Notes: generated by a model from the letters alone, not told the origin. DNA of 64,000 nucleotides from JALZUV01 sp964654855 (GCA_964654855.1 CAZZJS010000004.1:62001-126000), one strand, 5' to 3'. Shown: positions 24,906-34,746, counted from the stretch's first letter. Made by a program: numbers and translations.

Positions 24906-25999
24906 CTTTACCGCTCTACATTGCCCGTCAATTTGCCAGCGGCATTTTCATGACACTTGGCGGATTGCTCACGCTAGTGCTGTTGCTAGATACAGTTGAA
25001 CTCACCCGACGTACCGCCAATAAAAGCGCTGTTACGTTTGGTAATGTGGTGGAAATGGCTTTGATGAAAGCTCCCGAAATGGCGTTACGTATTTTGCCTT
25101 TTGCAGTGCTCATCGGCGTGATGATCGCGCTGACTAAATTGACCAAACGCAGCGAGTTAGTTGCCGCTCGTGCCGCTGGCGTATCTGTTTGGCAATTCTT
25201 GCGCCCCGGATGGTTGGTAACTTTGCTTATCGGTATTTTATTTGTGACGATCTTCAACCCGATTTCTTCCTCCATGCTTTCACGATTTGAGCAGCTGGAG
25301 GCCAAACATATTTCCGGTAAATCGAGCGTTTTATCGCTTTCTTCTTCTGGCTTATGGTTGCGCGATTTTGAGACATCACCCGAAGGGGAAGCGCAAGAAC
25401 GTATTTTTCATGCACAAAGCCTAGATCAACAAGATATGATGCTGCGCGATGTGATAATCTTTCATTACGGCGCCGATAGTCGTTTCCTTGGGCGGCTAGA
25501 TGCTGAATCAGCCAAATTAATGGAAGATGCATGGGAGCTCGAACAGGTTACCCTCTCGCGCGCAGGTAAACCCGCTGAGTCTTTTGAATCGACGCGCCTG
25601 AATACGCAACTCACTTTAGAGCAAATTCAAGATAGTTTTGCCTCGCCTGAGACTCTTTCTTTTTGGGAGTTACCGCATTTTATTGGCTTGCTGGAAGAGG
25701 CAGGCTTCTCCGCCATTCGCCATAAATTGCATTTTCAAGTGACGCTCGCTTTGCCGCTTTTACTGGTGGGAATGGTATTTATCGGCGCGACTTTCTCACT
25801 GCATTCGCCACGGCGCGGGCGGATTGTGTTACTCGTAGCAGGCGGGGTGTTAAGCGGGTTCTTGATTTATTTCCTCTCTGACCTCGTGCATGCTATGGGG
25901 CTATCGGGCAGCTTACCGTTACTTGCTGCCGCGTGGATCCCTCCTATTGCCACGCTACTAGGCGGCATTTGGCTTATCTTACATTTAGAACATGGTTAG
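24902..25999 (+). CDS. lptG: LPS export ABC transporter permease LptG
   Basis: Second permease of LptB2FG, 365 residues, with the same six-span plus periplasmic-domain layout as LptF. AARAAGVSVWQFLRPGW marks the cytoplasmic coupling helix, and GATFSLHSPRRGR the conserved loop before the last spans. It is coupled to lptF by a 4-nt overlap, and lptD follows 14 nt later. The order lptF-lptG-lptD-surA-rsmA groups LPS export with outer-membrane assembly. Confidence 0.92.
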   Translation: MTLPLYIARQFASGIFMTLGGLLTLVLLLDTVELTRRTANKSAVTFGNVVEMALMKAPEMALRILPFAVLIGVMIALTKLTKRSELVAARAAGVSVWQFLRPGWLVTLLIGILFVTIFNPISSSMLSRFEQLEAKHISGKSSVLSLSSSGLWLRDFETSPEGEAQERIFHAQSLDQQDMMLRDVIIFHYGADSRFLGRLDAESAKLMEDAWELEQVTLSRAGKPAESFESTRLNTQLTLEQIQDSFASPETLSFWELPHFIGLLEEAGFSAIRHKLHFQVTLALPLLLVGMVFIGATFSLHSPRRGRIVLLVAGGVLSGFLIYFLSDLVHAMGLSGSLPLLAAAWIPPIATLLGGIWLILHLEHG

Positions 26000-26012
26000 G
26001 GCGCTTTAACCA

Positions 26013-28157
26013 TTGCGCAAACCACCGCTGCTGCCTAAAACTGAAGCTATGTGGTTGGCCGTATTTATTTCTCTATTTTTTGCTTTTGGCAGTGCAGCCG
26101 ATGCGCCAGGAAATTCTGGCGAGCCTGTTTTTCTCTCCGCTGAAGAATTAGGCTATGATCGCAAACTTTCTAAAGTTGTCGCACTAGGCAAAGTACAGGT
26201 GATTCAAGGCGAAACGATCGTGCTGGCCGACCGCCTCACTTACGATCAAAATACGAATGAGGTTTTCGCCGATGGCAATGTTTCACTACGCCAACCCAAT
26301 GGCGATGTGCTTTTTGCTGATACGGTAAAGCTGAAAGACAATCTCGAAGCCGGCGTGATCGAAAACTTCCGTGCTAAAATGGCAGATGATTCACTCTTTG
26401 CTGCACGCGAAGCTCGGCGCCTCAATCCAGATTTAATCGAAATGGATAAAGCGGTTTATTCGCCTTGTAAAATTTGTGATGGCGGCAACCCGCTCTGGCA
26501 AGTCAAGGCAGGGAAAGTCACGCTAGACCGAGAAGCACAACGTGTGCGTTATGAAGATGCTTGGATGGAATTTTGGGGTGTACCAATTGCTTATACACCC
26601 TATTTCAGCCACGCCACGCCAGATGCAGATGCCGAAAGTGGCATCCTTACGCCCGAATTAGGTGCTGATTCAGAGCTTGGAACCTTCACTAAAGTTCCTC
26701 TCTTTTGGAGCATCGCTCCCAATATTGATGCCACAATCACACCTACATGGTTGGCCAAAGAAGCGCCTGTGCTTGCAGGTGAATATCGCCATTTATTTGA
26801 AAATGGCTTCATGCAGTGGCGCGGGTCTATCACCAACCCCAATAAGCGCGATGAGTTCGGTAACGAAGTTAGCGGTAATGAAATTCGTGGCCATATTGAT
26901 GCATTTGGTAACTTTGCTCTTTCGGATACATGGGATTGGGGCTTTAATATTCAGCGAACATCCGATGACACTTATCTACGCCGCTATGATATCAGCTCTG
27001 AAGATACACTCACTTCGCGTGCTTATGTCGAACATATAGAAAATCGTCGCTATGCCAGCGTGCAAGCACTCGCCTTTCAGGGGCTAACGGTTAATGATAA
27101 TTCTGACACTTCGCCACTCATCTTACCGATTGCAGATTTCGCGTGGGAAGGCGAGCCCGGTTGGCTGAACTCTCGCTTAAATGTTGAAACAGGAACCACC
27201 GTTCTTACAAGAGATATTGGTGCACAAAGCCGTCGCCTGTCCACTACCGTCGGATGGGAAGTACCTTACATTACCGAAGGCGGACATGTGCTAGAAGCCA
27301 AAGCCTCTGTGCGTGGAGATGTTTACTCAGTAGAAGATGTAACTCGTAGCGGTTTTGCCAATGACTTTGATGGCACTCCCGCACGTGTGATTCCGCAACT
27401 AGAACTTGGCTGGAGCTACCCGCTACTCAACCAATATGCACCTAATCGCAGCTTGTTGATTGAGCCGATCGCACAATTTATCGTCAGCCCCGGTGGCAGT
27501 AATAGCGATAAAATTCCTAACGAAGATAGCCTGATTCCCGAATTTAACGACTCTAATTTATTCCAAAGCAACCGCTTTGCAGGTTATGACCGAGTGGAAA
27601 CAGGCACGCGGTTTAATCTAGGCTTTCAGGGTCTATGGCAATTTGCAGATACGATGCAAACTGATTTTCTCGTCGGCCAACATTACCGTACGCAAGAAGA
27701 TAACCCCTTCCCCTTTAATAGCGATCTAACCGAAGAACGCTCCGATTATGTAGGACGAGTGGGTCTCACTTGGGATACACATTTAACCGCTGCCTATCGC
27801 TTCCGTTTGGATAAAGATGATTTCTCACCCAAACGTACCGAAATTAATACCAACCTCAATTTAAGCCCGATTTCCTTGCAGGTTGATTATCTTGACCTAA
27901 ATGATGATCCTTTCCTTGATAATCGTGAAGAGTTAGTGGCCAGCGGAAGTGTTGCCGTCACGGATTACTGGACTTTATTCGCAGGGACGCGTAGAGATTT
28001 GAAAGAAAACCAACAAACGGTAGCAAATGCAGGGTTTCGTTACGATGATGAATGTTTCAAACTATTCGGAAACTTCACCCGAAGCCTCATTCGTGACCGT
28101 GATGTTGAACCCAGCACATCCTTCGTGCTACGTGTAGAATTAGAGAATTTGAACTGA
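26013..28157 (+). CDS. lptD: LPS-assembly outer-membrane protein LptD
   Basis: LptD is the outer-membrane barrel that inserts LPS into the outer leaflet. The 714-residue protein has a signal peptide, an N-terminal OstA/LptA-like beta-jelly-roll domain (about 45-140, with VIQGETIVLADRLTYDQNTN), then the LptD barrel region with CKICDGGNPLWQV and YTPYFSHATPDADAESG. Two Cys lie close together in the CKIC segment. The start is a TTG at 26013, which supplies the basic head of the signal peptide. An ATG at 26049 is the alternative, with a shorter, uncharged leader. The last base overlaps the surA start (TGATG). Confidence 0.93.
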   Translation: MRKPPLLPKTEAMWLAVFISLFFAFGSAADAPGNSGEPVFLSAEELGYDRKLSKVVALGKVQVIQGETIVLADRLTYDQNTNEVFADGNVSLRQPNGDVLFADTVKLKDNLEAGVIENFRAKMADDSLFAAREARRLNPDLIEMDKAVYSPCKICDGGNPLWQVKAGKVTLDREAQRVRYEDAWMEFWGVPIAYTPYFSHATPDADAESGILTPELGADSELGTFTKVPLFWSIAPNIDATITPTWLAKEAPVLAGEYRHLFENGFMQWRGSITNPNKRDEFGNEVSGNEIRGHIDAFGNFALSDTWDWGFNIQRTSDDTYLRRYDISSEDTLTSRAYVEHIENRRYASVQALAFQGLTVNDNSDTSPLILPIADFAWEGEPGWLNSRLNVETGTTVLTRDIGAQSRRLSTTVGWEVPYITEGGHVLEAKASVRGDVYSVEDVTRSGFANDFDGTPARVIPQLELGWSYPLLNQYAPNRSLLIEPIAQFIVSPGGSNSDKIPNEDSLIPEFNDSNLFQSNRFAGYDRVETGTRFNLGFQGLWQFADTMQTDFLVGQHYRTQEDNPFPFNSDLTEERSDYVGRVGLTWDTHLTAAYRFRLDKDDFSPKRTEINTNLNLSPISLQVDYLDLNDDPFLDNREELVASGSVAVTDYWTLFAGTRRDLKENQQTVANAGFRYDDECFKLFGNFTRSLIRDRDVEPSTSFVLRVELENLN

Positions 28158-29416
28158 TGCGATATTTATTTTTACTCCTGCTTTCTGCCCTTACATTTGG
28201 CACCGCTGCTCAAGCAAATGTTGGGCATTTAAGTGTCGTTGCTGTGGTGGGTGAGACCCCTATTTCTAACCTTGATTTGGTGGATCGCGCACAACTGATT
28301 ATTCGCTCTAGCGGCCTAAGTAATTCGCCAGAGGTTCGCAAAAAAGTCACCTCGCAAGCGATGAAGCAATTAGTCGATGAACGACTACAATCCATTGAAG
28401 CAAAAAAGCGCGGTATCGCCGTTTCCGGTGAAGAAATGAGTCAGGCTATTGCAGGATTGGAACAACAAAATGGGCAACCCGCTGGTAGCTTAAAAAGCTT
28501 TATGGGACGTAAAGGCGTTGCATGGGAGGCTTTTACTTCGCAGTTACGTGCGCAGCTTTTATGGAATAAAATGCTCAGTACCGTCGTGCGTCCAAAAGTA
28601 CGTATCTCGGAAGCCGAATTTGCACGATCTGCAAAAAACCAACGTCTTGTTGAATCCGGAGAAGAGTATAATATTACTCCCCTCGTACTCACCATTGATT
28701 CACCCGATAAAGAAGCACCCCTCTTTGCCTTAGCACAAAAAATTGTGGAAGATGTGCGTGGTGGCGCTCGATTAGAATCTGTGATGCAGCAACTCATGAA
28801 AATACCCGCTGGGCAAGAACCTCGCTTTTGGGTGACCATCGATCAGCTAGAACCTGCGCTCTCAACGCCATTGCAAACAGCTACTGCAGGTGAAGTGATT
28901 GGGCCTATCCGTTCGCAGCGCGGTATTCACATTATGCGAGTGAATGAAGTTCGTGCGAAAAGTAATGTAACAATGGTCGACCCTAGTCAGGTGATTTTGA
29001 AAGAAATTCTACTAGGTTTACGTCAGGATGCGACACCGAAGGAAGTCACTCTCACCATGAATATCGCCCAACAAGTTGCCCGCAATCCCGGCACCTGTCT
29101 GGAACCAAGTGTCGCGGGTGTAGAAGAATTTACTGACACGGATATTAAAGTTTCCTTCCTACAATCTACCGTGAGCGACCTACCCGCCTATGCACGGCAG
29201 CAAACGAAAAATTTAGATGTAGGCGATGTGGGTGAGCCCTTCGCTACCCCGCAAGGGATCCGCTTTTATATCTTATGTGAGAAGGTAGAAATGCCTGCTG
29301 AAGTGGTTGCTGATGAAGGGTTACGCGAACGACTCTTCCGCGAGAAACTCGATTTAGAGGCCTCTAAATTCATGCGCGCTTTGCGCCGTGAGAACTTCAT
29401 CGAAGTCCGCACTTAG
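28157..29416 (+). CDS. surA: Periplasmic chaperone / peptidyl-prolyl isomerase SurA
   Basis: SurA escorts outer-membrane proteins, including LptD, across the periplasm. The 419-residue protein has a signal peptide (AQA-N cleavage about 20) and the SurA N-terminal helical domain (VAVVGETPISNLDLVDRAQ). A first parvulin-like region lies at about 165-275 (GEVIGPIRSQRGIHIMRVNEV). A second, more degenerate one lies at about 280-390 and ends in GEPFATPQGIRFYILCE. It abuts lptD and precedes rsmA by 10 nt. pdxA, which often sits between surA and rsmA, is absent. Confidence 0.93.
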   Translation: MRYLFLLLLSALTFGTAAQANVGHLSVVAVVGETPISNLDLVDRAQLIIRSSGLSNSPEVRKKVTSQAMKQLVDERLQSIEAKKRGIAVSGEEMSQAIAGLEQQNGQPAGSLKSFMGRKGVAWEAFTSQLRAQLLWNKMLSTVVRPKVRISEAEFARSAKNQRLVESGEEYNITPLVLTIDSPDKEAPLFALAQKIVEDVRGGARLESVMQQLMKIPAGQEPRFWVTIDQLEPALSTPLQTATAGEVIGPIRSQRGIHIMRVNEVRAKSNVTMVDPSQVILKEILLGLRQDATPKEVTLTMNIAQQVARNPGTCLEPSVAGVEEFTDTDIKVSFLQSTVSDLPAYARQQTKNLDVGDVGEPFATPQGIRFYILCEKVEMPAEVVADEGLRERLFREKLDLEASKFMRALRRENFIEVRT

Positions 29417-29426
29417 CTAGGTTCTG

Positions 29427-30251
29427 GTGAACTTTCCTCCTCTGAAAGAGCATATGGCGCTGCACGATATTCGTGCCGATAAGCGCTTTGGGCAGCATTT
29501 TCTAATGGATGGTAATATTACCGATAAAATTACGCGACTGGCTGGTAACTTATCCGATGTGCATGTGGTAGAAGTCGGCCCTGGTCCCGGTGGATTGACG
29601 CGCTCTCTATTAAAGTCAGAAGCAGCCACCATCCATGCGCTTGAGAAAGATTCACGTTTATTGCCTCTATTGGGCGAGCTTGCTGCAGGCGATAAACGTC
29701 TGACAATTTTGGAAGCGGATGCGCTGAATTTTTCTATTCCTGAAAATATCCCAGCCCCGCGCGCGATCATTGCCAACCTGCCCTATAATGTCGGCACTGC
29801 CATGTTGATTAACTGGCTCAAAGACATTGCAGCAAATGCAAATAGCTACCAATCGCTTACTTTGATGTTTCAAAAAGAGGTAGTAGATCGTATTGCTGCA
29901 CAGCCTGGAAGCAAACATTATGGGCGTTTGAGCATTCTCAGCCAATGGCTGTGCGAAGTACAACCTTTATTTGATTTGCCACCCAAAGCCTTTACGCCGC
30001 CTCCTAAAGTGGATTCTAGCGTTGTACGACTCATACCTCGGCAGCAACGAGCTAAATGCGATATAAACACGCTTGAACGCGTTACCGCTGCAGCCTTTGG
30101 CCAAAGGCGTAAAATGCTGCGCTCCAGCCTTAAATCATTACATCCAACGCCGGAAATATGGCTAAAATCATGTGATATCGAACCGACCTTGCGTGCAGAA
30201 TCGCTCTCTTTAACCAATTTTATAGATTTAACGAGTAAACTAGATTCCTAA
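29427..30251 (+). CDS. rsmA: 16S rRNA dimethyladenosine transferase (KsgA/RsmA)
   Basis: RsmA dimethylates two adjacent adenosines near the 3' end of 16S rRNA. The 274-residue protein has KRFGQHFLMD, SAM motif I VEVGPGPGGLTR, and the catalytic NLPYNVGTAM. The GTG at 29427 is preferred: its head (NFPPLKEHMALHDI) matches the PPL-x-E head of alphaproteobacterial homologues. The ATG at 29454 has a fair AAAGAG Shine-Dalgarno sequence but would lose that head. An orphan gene follows in the same frame directly after the stop. Confidence 0.95.
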   Translation: MNFPPLKEHMALHDIRADKRFGQHFLMDGNITDKITRLAGNLSDVHVVEVGPGPGGLTRSLLKSEAATIHALEKDSRLLPLLGELAAGDKRLTILEADALNFSIPENIPAPRAIIANLPYNVGTAMLINWLKDIAANANSYQSLTLMFQKEVVDRIAAQPGSKHYGRLSILSQWLCEVQPLFDLPPKAFTPPPKVDSSVVRLIPRQQRAKCDINTLERVTAAAFGQRRKMLRSSLKSLHPTPEIWLKSCDIEPTLRAESLSLTNFIDLTSKLDS

Positions 30252-30266
30252 CCCAAGGAGTTTATT

Positions 30267-30611
30267 ATCAGTTTCTCTATTAAAATTGACGATACAAAAT
30301 TATCCACCATTCGTTCTAAGGAAGGGTTCGTACGGAATTTGCATATTCGATATAGCTACGAAGACGAACGTAGCGTGATTGAACATGGGGCAGATGCAGA
30401 GGATGTCGAGGTTTCGCTTTTTATTGGTAAGGATCACTTCAAAACTAACACACACGACTTTTTAGGTATGAAAAGCGGTAACTTTAATATTCCAATCTCA
30501 AAACTGGAAAATAAACCTAAGTTACACTTTGTAGCGGCACAGGGTAACGATCGCGCAAATGCAACCATCGATTCATCAAAAATAAACTTTAATAACGGAC
30601 GCGAGCGTTAA
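30267..30611 (+). CDS. Orphan protein with apparent non-AUG start
   Basis: An AAGGAG Shine-Dalgarno sequence (30255-30260) follows the rsmA stop, but no ATG, GTG or TTG lies at the right distance. The frame has ATT at 30264 and ATC at 30267 (6-nt spacing). The first standard start is a TTG at 30339, with no Shine-Dalgarno sequence, which would remove 24 residues of good coding sequence (FSIKIDDTKLSTIRSKEG). From 30267 the product is about 114 residues, soluble, probably beta-rich, with no recognised domain. A rare AUU/AUC start or a one-base sequence difference (ATC for ATG) are both possible. It ends exactly where the convergent gene at 30612 ends. Confidence 0.5.
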   Translation: MSFSIKIDDTKLSTIRSKEGFVRNLHIRYSYEDERSVIEHGADAEDVEVSLFIGKDHFKTNTHDFLGMKSGNFNIPISKLENKPKLHFVAAQGNDRANATIDSSKINFNNGRER

Positions 30612-30935
30612 TTACTCTGCCTCTTCTACTTCTGGAAGTTCGAGGCGTTCATCCTCTTCTTTACTTTCTATCGCTTTTTTCATCAGCTTGCCTTTTTCAG
30701 CATCCCACTGGTAACGATAAATAATGGTTTTGGTGCCCGTCATTACGATCTCACCATCTTCCATTTGCAATACATCAAACCCTTTTTGCAAAGCTTGATT
30801 AACCAATGAGGAAGATTGACGCAAATAGCGCGGGTCCATCATCATCTCTGTGATGCTAGAATCCACATTTTCACCGTCTTCTTGTGAACGGTTTGGCATA
30901 TTGAGCTTCTCAAGAAGCCTGTTTTTATATGTCAT
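30612..30935 (-). CDS. Hypothetical 107-residue acidic protein
   Basis: The frame extends to 30998, but the ATG at 30935 has a good AGAGGAAG Shine-Dalgarno sequence and gives 107 residues starting MTYKNRLLEKL. The middle contains SSLVNQALQKGFDVLQMEDGEIVMTGTKTIIYRY-type sequence, and the tail is very acidic (EEDERLELPEVEEAE). No signal peptide or membrane span. It lies downstream of flgE on the same strand but behind a strong terminator, so it is likely its own unit. A flagellar link is only positional. Confidence 0.6.
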   Translation of the reverse strand: MTYKNRLLEKLNMPNRSQEDGENVDSSITEMMMDPRYLRQSSSLVNQALQKGFDVLQMEDGEIVMTGTKTIIYRYQWDAEKGKLMKKAIESKEEDERLELPEVEEAE

Positions 30936-31109
30936 TTTCTTCCTCTTTTCAGCTTCTAAAAGCTGAAGATTAACATTAAAGCAACCGTAAGTTGCCAATT
31001 ATAAACGATTATTAACTAAAATACCATAGCCGGATAGAGCGTTTTGTCAACTCTTGCAAATGGTTTTTATTAAATTTCTTACCTCATTTCTGTAGTCATA
31101 AAGCTTAAT

Positions 31110-31158
31110 TTTACAAATAAAGGCCTGAGGTTATTTTTCATAATCTCAGGCCTTTATT
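31110..31158 (-). terminator. Terminator of the flagellar block after flgE
   Basis: An 18-base arm at 31116-31133 pairs with 31141-31158 (core AAAGGCCTGAG / CTCAGGCCTTT, 17 of 18 matched). On the minus strand it is followed by TTTATTTGTAAAATT. Confidence 0.85.
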
Positions 31159-31174
31159 GCAGATCACCTTATTT

Positions 31175-33946
31175 TTAGAGTCGGTTTAGTTCCTCTAAGA
31201 GCTCATCAGAGGTAGTGATAGATCGTGTATTAGATTGATACGCACGTTGCGCCACAATCATATCCGTCAACTGCTCTGCTAAGTCAACATTCGATGCTTC
31301 TAAGGTTGATGAAACAACAGTACCCGTTCCACCTGTTCCAGCCTCTCGAAGGTTCACTGTACCCGAGCCTCTTGTCTCTTGGAATACATTACCTGTGACC
31401 GCACCCAAACCGTTTGGATTGGCAAAGTCAGCCACTGGAAGTTTATAAACATCACGAATGTCTCCATTACTAAAGCTTACGGAAACAACACCATCATCGC
31501 CGATACTAACCGCGACAAGATCGCCTACTTGTGATCCATTTTGTTCTACAAAGTTTACATCATAATCAGCCGAGAATTGACTAAAGCCAGATGTATCACC
31601 AAAAACAGTCGCGTTCTCAGTTCCAATCGGCACACCCGCATTACCCAAATCAAACGTGATCTCGCTTGGGTCAGAGCCATTTGTCCAACTCACTGTGATC
31701 GGGTTTGAAAGAGACGGATCGATGCTACGAAGACTACCATCTCCGTTAAAGCTAATGACACCGGTCGCAATTTGCCCATCTACAAGACTTGAATTTACAT
31801 CACCTTCATCCACGGCATAAATTTCTACCGCCCAAGTATTTTCAGCTACTTTGATAAAGCCCATTTGAAGATCATGCGGCGCACCTAAAGAGTCAAATAC
31901 ACGCAACGAACGTTGGAATTGCGGCTCAATATCACCTGAGGCAAGATTTTCACCAATCGCTCCAGACGTATCGTAACGAGGGCCTAAAATACCAGTTGTT
32001 TGCGCAATATAAGGCGAATTGTTAAGCGACGGCACAAGCCCTAGCTCGGCAAGCAAACTACCATTATTTGTTTGCACACGATCCACCACTGCGCCACCAC
32101 CTACAACAGCTGGGTTTGCTGCGGCTGAGTTAATCGTTACTTGATAAGTATTATCATCAAGTACCGCTGTTACAACATGCGAAGCATTGATTTCAGGAGC
32201 GGTAATACCACCAAAACCTGTTGAACCTACAAAAGTAACATTTTGTCCTACCTGAAAGTCATGCCCAAGATCCGTAACGGTTACCACAACTGGACCTGCA
32301 GCAGCTGTTGCATCTGCTGGCAGAATTTCTAATGGATCATTCGCCAACCGAGTCACAGGGTCTTGAACAAAGTCACTGAACGAAATCGTATCTAGCGGAT
32401 CATCCACACGAATATCTAGCGTAGCTTCTGCCAATGGATTATTCACCACTGCTGTTACGCCAGTATCCTGATTAATAATATCTGCCAAGCCTTGGAGGTT
32501 TGAGAAGCGTCGTTCGCCCACTTCAATATTGCTTAAATCAAGTTCGCTGATCCAATCAATACCTTTAAGAGTCGACGTTCCAACCGTATCTGAATTGGCA
32601 AAGGTAACTGCTTCATTTGCATCTTCAGAGCCTACGAATAAACGGCCTCCCTGAACACGAGAAGTCAAACCTGCAACTTCATCAATCGCAAGAGCAAGGT
32701 TATTCAGGTTATTAAACTCACCTTGCACCGCACTTGGAGAGTTAGGATCATAGGTAAAGGTAACGGTACCCGTTGTCTGAGTGGTGATCGTAAATGATCT
32801 CGCAGACTCCGTGAAGTCACTAACACTATCAGCCAAGAAGGCTTCTGCTGGCGCACTTGCATCCAAAACATTACCTGTAAACTGTCGAAGATCAGCAGCC
32901 GCTGCCCCAGTTGCATTTACTCCACCCGCTGCCGCACCTGTGATAGTGTTAATACGGAATGTATTTTCATCGATACGCACAATATTATGAATTGTGTCAA
33001 TCTCACCTCCAGGAATACCATCTACCGCACCAATACCAGCCAACGTGACTGTGTCACCTGTTACCAAACCATGTCCTGCAAGTGTAATGTTAATAAATGC
33101 ATCACCTGGATTTGGCCCAGAAGAAATATCTGTAGCAGGAATTGCTGTTAACGCTTGGTTATCGAACGTACCATCACCTGCATTAGCAACGGTGGTAGCG
33201 ATATTTCGGCCTACGGTGAAACCACCGTAACTATAAGTATGCTCTAAACCATTACCCGTATTGATGTTAAATTGATCCAAACGCGTGATACCATTTGTTG
33301 GCGCTGCACCAAACTCACTTGGTAAAATAATTTCATCTGCCGTAATGCCAAAGTTTGCTGCTGATACAACATCTAATCCTGCTCTAGCTGATTCACCTGG
33401 GAATATAACTTCTTCAGAATCTAAGTTAGCACCAACTCGTACTAAAGTTGTTGAATTTGCATCTCCTGTCGCAGATTCTACATTGACCGTTTCAAGACTA
33501 TCTAAATTGGCATTTGTCGCGGGTATGTTTCCATCCGCATCTAGTGGCCAGCCTTGTAAGAAAAACCCTGAGGCATTCACAAAATTTCCGAATGAATCAG
33601 ACCGGAACGAACCAGCACGCGTATATTGCGGAATATTTTCTCCATCTGCACGACCATTTACTACGAAGAAACCATCGCCACTGATAGAAATATCTGTTGG
33701 CGCGCTTGTCGCCAATAATAGCCCTTGCTGATCAACTTCTTGACGTGTGCTCGCCAAAACACCACCCGGTGAATAAGACGATGTTGTGGCAAAACCATCA
33801 TTCACCACCAATGTTTCAAATTGTACTGTCGCTTGTTTATAGCCTACTGTGTTTACGTTAGCGATGTTATCGGAAATAGCACCGATTTTACTCGCTTGTG
33901 CTTGAAGTCCCGATACTCCTGTAAATAATGCTCCATATAAACTCAT
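31175..33946 (-). CDS. flgE: Flagellar hook protein FlgE, enlarged
   Basis: FlgE builds the flexible hook between basal body and filament. The N-terminal rod/hook signature is clear (MSLYGALFTGVSGLQAQASKI, then NIANVNTVGYKQ), as is the C-terminus (LEASNVDLAEQLTDMIVAQRAYQSNTRSI). At 923 residues it is more than twice the length of E. coli FlgE (402). The extra sequence lies in the surface-exposed middle. There, two similar modules at about 282-350 and 551-622 share a GH-x-x-x-x-G-x-x-V-T-x-x-G pattern followed by I-x-x-x-H-x-V and NT[FY]. Strong AGGAGG Shine-Dalgarno sequence. It is the last gene of the flagellar block. Confidence 0.95.
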   Translation of the reverse strand: MSLYGALFTGVSGLQAQASKIGAISDNIANVNTVGYKQATVQFETLVVNDGFATTSSYSPGGVLASTRQEVDQQGLLLATSAPTDISISGDGFFVVNGRADGENIPQYTRAGSFRSDSFGNFVNASGFFLQGWPLDADGNIPATNANLDSLETVNVESATGDANSTTLVRVGANLDSEEVIFPGESARAGLDVVSAANFGITADEIILPSEFGAAPTNGITRLDQFNINTGNGLEHTYSYGGFTVGRNIATTVANAGDGTFDNQALTAIPATDISSGPNPGDAFINITLAGHGLVTGDTVTLAGIGAVDGIPGGEIDTIHNIVRIDENTFRINTITGAAAGGVNATGAAAADLRQFTGNVLDASAPAEAFLADSVSDFTESARSFTITTQTTGTVTFTYDPNSPSAVQGEFNNLNNLALAIDEVAGLTSRVQGGRLFVGSEDANEAVTFANSDTVGTSTLKGIDWISELDLSNIEVGERRFSNLQGLADIINQDTGVTAVVNNPLAEATLDIRVDDPLDTISFSDFVQDPVTRLANDPLEILPADATAAAGPVVVTVTDLGHDFQVGQNVTFVGSTGFGGITAPEINASHVVTAVLDDNTYQVTINSAAANPAVVGGGAVVDRVQTNNGSLLAELGLVPSLNNSPYIAQTTGILGPRYDTSGAIGENLASGDIEPQFQRSLRVFDSLGAPHDLQMGFIKVAENTWAVEIYAVDEGDVNSSLVDGQIATGVISFNGDGSLRSIDPSLSNPITVSWTNGSDPSEITFDLGNAGVPIGTENATVFGDTSGFSQFSADYDVNFVEQNGSQVGDLVAVSIGDDGVVSVSFSNGDIRDVYKLPVADFANPNGLGAVTGNVFQETRGSGTVNLREAGTGGTGTVVSSTLEASNVDLAEQLTDMIVAQRAYQSNTRSITTSDELLEELNRL

Positions 33947-34021
33947 AACTGCCTCCTAAAAAAATCCTACAATAATATATGTCTTAGATTACTATTCAAA
34001 TTTCGTGCCAATTTCTAAAAA

Positions 34022-34735
34022 TCACTGAAATCTTCCTACAACGGACGTGATGTTATCGACTGAAACATCAAGCACTCCATTTAATGTCATCACTGGTGTT
34101 GGCCCTGTGAGCGATACTGAGGTCACCACACCTGAAGTGAAGGTTTCCACATCCAGTAGATCACCATTCACATCGCGAGCAGCAACACCGAAGCTGTAAG
34201 TTCCATCTGGCATATCAATACCATTAAAGCTATTCACACCATCCCAGCTATAAGTGTAACTCCCCGGACTGCTTTCAACCGTACTCGTACTGACTGGACG
34301 ACCTGCTGAATCCAAAATCGTAATGGTTGCAGATTGTGCACCTGCTGGAAGATTATAAGAGAAGCCCGCGTCACCATTTTGTAGGAAACCAGTATTACCA
34401 GTCGTTTCTACAAATTGCCCAATATAGCCAACAGCACTATCTGCTTGTGATGTGCTATTAAGCGAGATCAAATCTTCCAGTAAGCTGTTGGTTTCAACAG
34501 CCTGCTCTACGCCTGTAAAGTTCACGAGCTGCGCCGTTAGATCATTCGTATCCAGTGGTTCTGTCGGATCCTGATTTTGAAGTTGTGTCGTAAAGAGTAA
34601 TAAAAACTCGTCAAAATCATCTGCCAATGACTCACGTGTCTCATTTGCAGCAGAAAGCTCTGCATCCTCGCGTCGCAAAGTCGAGGTCGCCGGACTCGCG
34701 GCCTGACTAAAAGGTAATGTTGCTAACTCTTCCAT
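34022..34735 (-). CDS. flgD: Flagellar hook cap / assembly protein FlgD
   Basis: FlgD caps the growing hook so that FlgE subunits polymerise, and is later discarded. The 237-residue protein has the conserved N-terminal part FLLLFTTQLQNQDPTEPLDTNDLTAQLVNFTGVEQ. A FlgD Ig-like/tudor region follows from about residue 110, including DSAGRPVSTSTV and YSWDGVNSFNG-type sequence. The Shine-Dalgarno sequence AGGAG is in place. It lies 11 nt after fliK and 75 nt before flgE, matching its role between hook-length control and hook. Confidence 0.95.
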   Translation of the reverse strand: MEELATLPFSQAASPATSTLRREDAELSAANETRESLADDFDEFLLLFTTQLQNQDPTEPLDTNDLTAQLVNFTGVEQAVETNSLLEDLISLNSTSQADSAVGYIGQFVETTGNTGFLQNGDAGFSYNLPAGAQSATITILDSAGRPVSTSTVESSPGSYTYSWDGVNSFNGIDMPDGTYSFGVAARDVNGDLLDVETFTSGVVTSVSLTGPTPVMTLNGVLDVSVDNITSVVGRFQ

Positions 34736-34746
34736 TTTATATACTC

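Noticed and set aside
33285..33731. Plus-strand 148-residue frame across flgE
   Set aside because: Antisense shadow of the hook gene, without a ribosome site or family features.
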